From: Acidobacteriota bacterium
Lineage (GTDB): Bacteria; Acidobacteriota; Terriglobia; Terriglobales; Acidobacteriaceae
Direction: 5' to 3'
Length of the DNA stretch: 11,130 bases
Assembly: GCA_021781255.1 (NCBI GenBank)
Contig: JAJXXG010001187.1
Coordinates: 1-11,130 of the forward strand
Of the stretch, positions 6,909-11,130 are shown piece by piece (the first letter of the stretch is position 1; each line of letters opens with the position of its first letter). The position numbers were made by a program, and so were the translations under genes. The notes below the pieces were generated by a model. That model ran no database searches, was not told the origin of the DNA, and saw only the letters and a program-made list of their open reading frames with translations.

Positions 6909-8135
6909 TCAACTGTTCTTTGACTTCAGAAGTTCGAGCGCCTTGTCGAGCGGCTCGTCTCCCTTGGATGGTGGCGCTTCCGTGTCAAAATCGTCCTCGG
7001 CTGCTGTGCCCACCACGACCGAAGGCGTGACGGCTTCATCCTGAATCTTCTTCCCGTCCGGACCCTCGTACTTGGCCACTGTCAGCAGCAGGGCTGCGCC
7101 GTCTGGCAGTTCGATGGTCTTTTGCACCGACCCCTCGCCAAAGGTGCGTTCGCCAACCACGTCGCCGCGCTTGGCGTCCTTGATGGCGTCGGCGGTCAGC
7201 TCGGCCGCGCCGTAGGTTCCGCGGTTGATAAGCACCGCCAGGGGAGCGCTGGTGATGAACCTGGCCGGCTCGGCGGCAAAGGTCTGGGTTGGGAACTTCT
7301 GTCCCTCAAGCGTGGCCAGCGTTCCCTGGTTAATGAAGAAGTTGGCCAGGCGCAGCCCATCGGCGGCGTCGCCCTCCGAGCAGTCGCGCAGGTCGAGCAG
7401 AACCTTCTGCGACTTTCCGGCCGCCTTGAGTCTGGCGGCGATTTCGTCCACGCGGGCCGCGGTGAGCGCGCCAGGCTTGAGATAGAGGATGCTGGCGTTG
7501 TCATACTGCTGCTGGCTAAGCGCGGGCGGCGCGGAGATTGTGCGGGTGAGCGTGAGCTTGTCGGGGTCCGATTTGCGCGGGCGGATGACGGCCATCGTGA
7601 CGGATGTGCCGGGCTTGCCCTCGAGCATCAGGCGGATGACGGCCAGCGACAGCTCGCGGGTGGATTGGTCGCCGATCGACTCAATCACGTCGCCGTCGGC
7701 CAGGTGTTCCTTTTCCGCAGGCGAACCGGGCAGGACACTGACCACGGTGGCGTAGCCAAAGCGCTTGGAGACGGTGATGCCGATCTGCGCCACGCCGGTC
7801 GCAGGTCGCGCTTTATAAATCTTGTATTCGCTCGCAGTCAGGTAGCTGGAGTCGGAATCGAGCGATTCCAGCAGACCGTGCAGCGCGCCCGTGGTGACGG
7901 CGCCAATGTTGGGCTCGGTGACGTAGTCGCTCTGGATGCGCTTGAGCACCTCGGCATAGACGTGCATCTGGCGGTAGGCGCCATCCTGCTCGCCGCCGGC
8001 GTGAACGCCGAAAAAGCCGAACTGGCCGAGCGTGAATCCCAGGCCCAGGGCGACAAAAATGGACGCGGCAAGAACGAATACAAATCGCTGGAAGAGTCGA
8101 GACACACACACCACCGGGGCGGCCCAAGGGGACAC
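6909..8135 (-). CDS. S41 (CtpA/Prc-type) peptidase homologue, predicted catalytically inactive
   Basis: A 408-residue membrane-anchored PDZ protein of the C-terminal processing protease family. The chosen GTG at 8135 has AAGGGTGAG (8142-8150) ending 6 nt upstream; a GTG at 8105 (VSRLFQRF) is the main alternative, and a longer frame from an ATG at 8327 has no family-like sequence. One transmembrane segment (about 18-37) is followed by the N-terminal helical region with LESLDSDSSYL, a PDZ domain (about 115-195) and the S41 core. The core ends with LINRGTYGAAE, AIKD, GERTFGEGSVQ and YEGPDGKKIQDEAVTPSVVV. Aligned to E. coli Prc (S430, D441, K455), the Ser position is G309 and the Lys position is E334, at exactly the same 25-residue spacing, while Asp is kept (D320). 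The fold is intact but the Ser/Lys dyad is gone, so proteolysis is not expected by the normal mechanism. It is probably co-transcribed with the downstream PBP gene. Confidence 0.88.
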   Translation of the reverse strand: MSPWAAPVVCVSRLFQRFVFVLAASIFVALGLGFTLGQFGFFGVHAGGEQDGAYRQMHVYAEVLKRIQSDYVTEPNIGAVTTGALHGLLESLDSDSSYLTASEYKIYKARPATGVAQIGITVSKRFGYATVVSVLPGSPAEKEHLADGDVIESIGDQSTRELSLAVIRLMLEGKPGTSVTMAVIRPRKSDPDKLTLTRTISAPPALSQQQYDNASILYLKPGALTAARVDEIAARLKAAGKSQKVLLDLRDCSEGDAADGLRLANFFINQGTLATLEGQKFPTQTFAAEPARFITSAPLAVLINRGTYGAAELTADAIKDAKRGDVVGERTFGEGSVQKTIELPDGAALLLTVAKYEGPDGKKIQDEAVTPSVVVGTAAEDDFDTEAPPSKGDEPLDKALELLKSKNS

Positions 8136-8141
8136 GAGCCA

Positions 8142-8150
8142 CTCACCCTT
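8142..8150 (-). promoter_or_regulatory. Ribosome binding site for the S41-like gene
   Basis: Read on the minus strand this is AAGGGTGAG, whose GGTGAG core ends 6 nt before the GTG at 8135. It is the best ribosome site among the possible starts of this frame and is the reason for choosing that GTG. Confidence 0.5.
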
Positions 8151-8366
8151 ATAGACGCAATGATAGCGCAAGGGGTGGGTCGCGGGCGGGCCGAATCGTT
8201 GCGCGGCATGGTTCGCGGCAGCTTGACCCTGTCCAGCCTGCTGAAAAGACATGGCATACAGCGGCATGCATCTGGCATCAGCCGGGGGATCGAAAGGGAA
8301 TCCGCAGAGAAAAGCCTGCAAGCTCAATGCCGGCCATCATGGAATTCCGGCGTGGTGACCCTCCAC

Positions 8367-8406
8367 GGGAAAACGCAGGCGGCAGGATGGCCCTTGTGGG
8401 AAAACG
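8367..8406 (+). repeat. Direct repeat GGGAAAACG, two copies 31 bp apart
   Basis: Identical 9-mers occur at 8367-8375 and 8398-8406. The 31-bp period is close to three helical turns, so proteins bound to both would lie on the same face of the DNA. The second copy is the left half of the operator-like palindrome. Both lie upstream of the arabinofuranosidase -35 box. A role as paired regulator half-sites is inference. Confidence 0.45.
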
Positions 8407-8412
8407 TTATCA
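8399..8412 (+). promoter_or_regulatory. LacI-family-type operator upstream of the arabinofuranosidase gene
   Basis: GGAAAACGTTATCA is an imperfect palindrome centred on CG. It agrees at 13 of 14 positions with the cre-like LacI-family consensus TGWAARCGYTWNCW; only the first base differs. It ends 3 bp before the -35 hexamer at 8416, a location where a bound regulator could block or contact RNA polymerase. A sugar-responsive LacI-family regulator would make sense for a polysaccharide-degrading enzyme, but no regulator gene is in the window. Confidence 0.45.
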
Positions 8413-8415
8413 CTG

Positions 8416-8444
8416 TTGTCAGGAAGCTTTCAGGCCGGTAATAT
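8416..8444 (+). promoter_or_regulatory. Sigma-70-type promoter of the arabinofuranosidase gene
   Basis: TTGTCA (8416-8421) and TAATAT (8439-8444) are separated by exactly 17 bp. Each hexamer is close to consensus. The expected transcription start is near 8450-8452, only 2-4 nt before the ATG at 8454, so the mRNA would be leaderless or nearly so. This fits the absence of a Shine-Dalgarno (CTCCTC precedes the ATG). Confidence 0.65.
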
Positions 8445-8453
8445 TGGCTCCTC

Positions 8454-10349
8454 ATGAGTAAACGATATTTTGCGCCCGCTCTGCTCGCTGCCTTTGTGTT
8501 GTCCCTGCGCCTGACGGCCCAGGGACCCTCGCTGACCATTCAGATGGATCACCCCACAGCCAAGGTGAGTCCCATGCTTTACGGCCTGATGACCGAGGAG
8601 ATTAATTTCTCTTATGACGGCGGGCTCTATGCCGAACTGGTCCGCGACCGCGCCATCGGGCAGGACCGGCGCGCCTTGAATCATTGGACGATGGTTGCGC
8701 GCGGCAACTCGATGGTCAATATTTCCGTTGATTCCCAGACCGGGCCGAGCGCCGCGCTGCCGCGGAGCCTGAAGGTCGCCGTGACGGCGGCTACGGAGAC
8801 GTTGCCCGCCGGTGTGCAGAACGACGGCTACTGGGGAATTCCAGTCCGACCGCAGACGACCTATTCCAGCTCTTTCTATGCGAAGACCGATAACGCCGGG
8901 ACTCCCGTGACCGTGAGCGTGGTGAATGACCAGACGGGCGCGACCGCTGCGACCGCGACGGTCACGGGCCTCACAAGCGAATGGAAGCAGTACACCTTTA
9001 CGCTCAAGACCGGGCAGGTTCCGGTGAGCGCCAACAATCACCTGATTCTGACGATTCCGCATCCGGCAACGGTCTGGTTCAACCTGGTTTCGCTTTTCCC
9101 GCCGACGTACCACGACCGCACCCACGGCAACCGCATTGATCTCATGGAGAAGCTGGCGGCGATGCATCCGGCGTTTCTGCGCTTCCCCGGCGGCAACTAC
9201 CTCGAAGGCGACCACATCTCCGAGCGCTTCGAGTGGAAGAAGACGATTGGTCCCTGGGTTGACCGGCCGACGCACCCGAGTCCGTGGCGCTACCGCTCGT
9301 CGGACGGCATGGGCCTGCTGGAGTTTCTCGAGTGGTGCGAGGATCTGAAGATGGAGCCGGTGCTGGCCGTGTATGCCGGCTATTCGATGCGGCAGGAGCA
9401 CGTCGATCCCGGTCCGGCGCTGGAGCCCTACATCCAGGACGCGCTGGATGAAATCGAATACGTTTCCGGCGGCACAGATACGAAGTGGGGCGCGGAGCGC
9501 GCGAAGGACGGACACCCGGCGCCGTTCAAGCTGGCCTATGTAGAGATTGGCAACGAGGACTGGTTCGACAAGTCAGGCAGCTATGACGGCCGCTACGCGC
9601 AGTACTACAAGGAGATCAAGCCCCGTTATCCGGATCTGCAATTGATGGCTACGGCGCCCATCAAGAGCATGAAGCCTGACGTGTTGGATGAGCACTTTTA
9701 CATGTCGGCGGAGAAGTCTTTCTCCGATGCGAACCACTACGACAAAGCCGACCGCAACGGGCCGAAGATCTTTGTCGGAGAGTGGGCCACGCGCGAGGGC
9801 TCTCCTACGCCCAACCTGCAGTCAGCTCTCGGCGACGCTGCCTGGATGACAGGCATGGAGCGCAACAGCGACCTGATCATCATGGCCAGCTACGCGCCGC
9901 TGTTTGTGAATGTGAACCCCGGCGGCATGCAGTGGGAGACTGACCTGATCGGCTATGACGCGCTCACAAGCTACGGCTCGCCCAGCTATTGGGCGCAACT
10001 GTTGTTCAACAGGCACCTGGGCACTGAAGTGGTGGCCAGCACGCTTGCGGATGCAGGCCCGCGGGTCTACACGTCGGTCACCCGCGATGAGAAGGCGCGC
10101 AAGGTGTTCATCAAAGTCGTGAATGCGACGTCTGAGGTCCGGCCCATCAGCATCACGCTCGACGGCGCCGCAAAGGTGAAGCGGGCGGCGATGCTTTATA
10201 CGCTCAGCGGCAAATCGCCCAATGCAACCAACACCATCACGAATCCCGAGGCTCTTGTGCCGGTGGAGCACAAGATTGACACGGCAGGAGCGAAATTTGA
10301 ACAGCGCTTTGAGCCGTACTCGATCAACGTGCTGGAACTGAGCTACTAG
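8454..10349 (+). CDS. Secreted GH51 alpha-L-arabinofuranosidase with CBM-like module
   Basis: A 631-residue exported glycoside hydrolase expected to release terminal arabinofuranosyl units from arabinan or arabinoxylan. Residues 1-22 form a signal peptide (KR, then a hydrophobic core, LTA before Q23), which fixes the start. A short N-terminal strand region (PMLYGLMTEEINFSYDGGLYAEL) is typical of GH51. A beta-rich insert at about 76-216 resembles a CBM4/9-like carbohydrate-binding module. The TIM-barrel starts around residue 220 with MHPAFLRFPGGNYLEGD; the acid/base is E368 in IGNED and the nucleophile is E443 in VGEWATR. The C-terminal part (to 631) is the beta-sandwich usual for the family. 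All key residues are present. It stands as a single transcription unit with its own promoter upstream and a terminator hairpin downstream. Final localisation, periplasmic or extracellular, cannot be told from the sequence. Confidence 0.95.
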   Translation: MSKRYFAPALLAAFVLSLRLTAQGPSLTIQMDHPTAKVSPMLYGLMTEEINFSYDGGLYAELVRDRAIGQDRRALNHWTMVARGNSMVNISVDSQTGPSAALPRSLKVAVTAATETLPAGVQNDGYWGIPVRPQTTYSSSFYAKTDNAGTPVTVSVVNDQTGATAATATVTGLTSEWKQYTFTLKTGQVPVSANNHLILTIPHPATVWFNLVSLFPPTYHDRTHGNRIDLMEKLAAMHPAFLRFPGGNYLEGDHISERFEWKKTIGPWVDRPTHPSPWRYRSSDGMGLLEFLEWCEDLKMEPVLAVYAGYSMRQEHVDPGPALEPYIQDALDEIEYVSGGTDTKWGAERAKDGHPAPFKLAYVEIGNEDWFDKSGSYDGRYAQYYKEIKPRYPDLQLMATAPIKSMKPDVLDEHFYMSAEKSFSDANHYDKADRNGPKIFVGEWATREGSPTPNLQSALGDAAWMTGMERNSDLIIMASYAPLFVNVNPGGMQWETDLIGYDALTSYGSPSYWAQLLFNRHLGTEVVASTLADAGPRVYTSVTRDEKARKVFIKVVNATSEVRPISITLDGAAKVKRAAMLYTLSGKSPNATNTITNPEALVPVEHKIDTAGAKFEQRFEPYSINVLELSY

Positions 10350-10383
10350 GAGCAGGCGCGAACCGGCGCTCGAAGCCCAAATC

Positions 10384-10422
10384 AGCCGTGGCAAGGCAAG
10401 CGTCCTTGCCGCGGGCTCTTTT
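10384..10422 (+). terminator. Intrinsic terminator after the arabinofuranosidase gene
   Basis: AGCCGTGGCAAGG (10384-10396) folds onto CCTTGCCGCGGGCT (10404-10417), giving about 13 pairs with one bulged base and one G-T pair around a 7-nt loop, followed by CTTTT. It begins 35 bp after the stop codon. The T-run is short, so it may be only moderately efficient. Confidence 0.62.
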
Positions 10423-10702
10423 GGTTCAGTTCTCCCAAAGCTGCCACGAGAGGATGTTCTCCGGCGCTTCGATTCGGATAATGGGTTGCGCATCCTTCCG
10501 CGCGGGGAGAAGAAGTGCAGAAAGCGGTTACTTTGATTCTGACGCTGCGTTTCGACACGAACGGAAAGAGTTGACTGCGTTACGGGTAGCGTTGTCCCGG
10601 ACGGAGAACCGCCCTGTTTTCTCAAGAATAAAGCGATTATTTAGTTGCTTTATCAGTGATTTGCGTGGAATCCGTGAATTTTTTGTCATCTGGATTTTTC
10701 CC

Positions 10703-10732
10703 TTGACAAGTGAAAACCCGGGAGCGTAAAAA
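10703..10732 (+). promoter_or_regulatory. Candidate sigma-70 promoter for the gene at 11091
   Basis: A perfect TTGACA (10703-10708) is followed after 18 bp by TAAAAA (10727-10732), a 4-of-6 match to TATAAT, within an A+T-rich stretch. Transcription would start near 10739, giving a leader of about 350 nt before the only well-supported start codon downstream. Confidence 0.5.
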
Positions 10733-10744
10733 GCTTGTCACATA

Positions 10745-10758
10745 AGAAAACGATTTCC
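10745..10758 (+). promoter_or_regulatory. Weak LacI-family-like palindrome just after the predicted start of transcription
   Basis: AGAAAACGATTTCC is a near-palindrome centred on CG, matching 11 of 14 positions of the cre-like LacI-family consensus and resembling the operator at 8399. Its position just downstream of the predicted transcription start would suit a roadblock or repressor site. The match is modest. Confidence 0.28.
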
Positions 10759-10807
10759 AGTCGTGACCCAAAATGCGCATTCACGGTAGTTGGCCAAAGG
10801 AGCCGAT

Positions 10808-10828
10808 GTGCATGCACTTTTAAAGTGC
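10808..10828. repeat. Two overlapping perfect palindromes
   Basis: GTGCATGCAC (10808-10817) is a perfect 10-bp palindrome. It shares GCAC with a second one, GCACTTTTAAAGTGC (10814-10828), which has 7-bp arms around a single T. It could be a binding site for a dimeric regulator or mutually exclusive hairpins in the leader RNA. No known motif is recognised. Confidence 0.45.
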
Positions 10829-11070
10829 TCGACTCGAAAGGCAACGATACAAGTAGGTGGGTGCCGATCGGGCGCTTGTCAGGGAGTTCAGGGAGGATTC
10901 GGAGAGCGAGCGAAGAAATCTGTTGACGAGTCATTATGGCCAGCCAGCAGTTTCAGAATTCCCGATGAAATCCTGGCCGAAAGCTCTTCCCCTGAAGAAA
11001 TCAACAAGCACCGGCCATGAAACCGACGCTACACAGACAAGCAGAGTAGCAGAACCCCGTCCAGGTAACC

Positions 11071-11089
11071 GTTTGCTCAGGAGGCAAAC
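11071..11089 (+). promoter_or_regulatory. Hairpin presenting the Shine-Dalgarno of the gene at 11091
   Basis: GTTTGC (11071-11076) pairs perfectly with GCAAAC (11084-11089) around the 7-nt loop TCAGGAG. The Shine-Dalgarno AGGAGG (11079-11084) has five of its six bases in the loop, and the ATG follows 2 nt after the stem. It would display rather than hide the ribosome site, and could act in translation control or mRNA protection. Confidence 0.5.
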
Positions 11090-11090
11090 C

Positions 11091-11130
11091 ATGACTCAAT
11101 TGAAAACCCAGAACCAGAACAGTGCAAAGC
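11091..11130 (+). CDS. Start of an unidentified gene (cut by window)
   Basis: Only 13 codons are visible (MTQLKTQNQNSAK, polar and Gln/Asn-rich). The start is well supported: a full AGGAGG Shine-Dalgarno lies 6 nt upstream of the ATG. The sequence is too short to assign a family, and there is no sign of a signal peptide in the visible part. It probably belongs to the transcript starting near 10739. Confidence 0.6.
   Translation, partial: MTQLKTQNQNSAK

Larger units (their letters stand above)
8136..8453. other. Divergent intergenic region between the S41-like and arabinofuranosidase genes
   Basis: This 318-bp spacer separates two divergent genes. Its right half carries the arabinofuranosidase promoter, an operator-like palindrome and a repeated GGGAAAACG motif, each listed separately. 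On the minus strand a TATAAG lies close to the S41-like start but has no matching -35 at proper spacing, so the promoter of that gene is not resolved. Frames that cross this region look like non-coding extensions of the flanking genes. Confidence 0.6.
10423..11090. other. 668-bp region without a convincing gene
   Basis: Short open frames here (for example 10388-10729 and 10790-11020) lack ribosome sites and family-like sequence, and I do not regard them as genes. The stretch 10620-10760 is clearly richer in A+T than the flanking genes. It contains an inverted repeat (ATAAAGC 10628-10634 with GCTTTAT 10647-10653), a promoter at 10703-10732, palindromes at 10745-10758 and 10808-10828, a small hairpin at 10985-10998 and a hairpin at the next gene's ribosome site. 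A small RNA or structured leader is possible but I recognise no known family. Confidence 0.6.

Noticed and set aside
7122..8441. Plus-strand open frame (439 codons) opposite the S41-like gene
   Set aside because: The minus-strand frame has clear PDZ and S41 homology; the antisense frame shows only low-complexity Gly/Arg/Val-rich sequence and no ribosome site.
8430..9515. Minus-strand open frame (361 codons) opposite the arabinofuranosidase
   Set aside because: Antisense shadow of a convincing GH51 gene; His/Arg-rich composition without any domain pattern.
10388..10729. Small open frame (113 codons) after the arabinofuranosidase
   Set aside because: It starts inside the terminator hairpin, has no Shine-Dalgarno, and crosses A+T-rich regulatory-looking DNA; no family resemblance.
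10923..10959. TTGACG followed by CAGAAT as a second promoter for the gene at 11091
   Set aside because: The spacing is 25 bp and no acceptable -10 hexamer lies at 16-18 bp.
11079..11096. Resemblance of GGCAAACCA near 11083-11091 to part of a c-di-GMP-I riboswitch
   Set aside because: Only one short element matches; it overlaps the start codon and the remaining conserved parts are absent upstream.

Overview
The window reads as chromosomal DNA from a GC-rich Gram-negative bacterium, most likely an acidobacterium (class Terriglobia). That placement is an inference from protein style and gene content: a secreted GH51 arabinofuranosidase, a DUF1844 protein beside ygfZ, and an S41-type protein beside a class A PBP. 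No rRNA, tRNA or phylogenetic marker in the window confirms it. I see no mobile element, CRISPR array or defence system.

Layout. (1) 1-755, minus strand: the N-terminal part of a secreted or envelope zinc metallopeptidase (HELTH motif), cut by the window edge. (2) 886-4434, plus strand: a tight four-gene cluster, ygfZ (folate-binding Fe-S maintenance protein), a DUF1844 protein, a PhnP-like metallo-beta-lactamase-fold phosphodiesterase, and ribF (FMN/FAD synthesis). The gaps are 27 nt, 7 nt and an ATGA overlap, so this is probably one transcript; a TATAAT box lies in the upstream divergent region. (3) 8135-4382, minus strand: an S41/C-terminal-processing-protease homologue followed by a class A penicillin-binding protein. 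The PBP runs 53 bp tail-to-tail into ribF. (4) 8454-10349, plus strand: a secreted GH51 alpha-L-arabinofuranosidase with a CBM-like module, a near-consensus promoter that would give an essentially leaderless mRNA, a LacI-family-type operator just upstream, and a terminator hairpin downstream. (5) 10423-11090: a 668-bp region without a convincing gene but with a good promoter, palindromes, and a long predicted leader ending in a hairpin that presents the Shine-Dalgarno sequence of a gene starting at 11091 and cut by the window edge.

Functionally the window combines cofactor and Fe-S housekeeping, cell-wall synthesis and plant-polysaccharide breakdown. The most notable observation is that the S41 protein keeps its PDZ domain and fold signatures but has Gly and Glu where the catalytic Ser and Lys belong, so it is predicted to be a pseudoprotease encoded directly upstream of a peptidoglycan synthase. 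The regulatory architecture around the arabinofuranosidase and the unusual leader of the last gene are the next most interesting signals.
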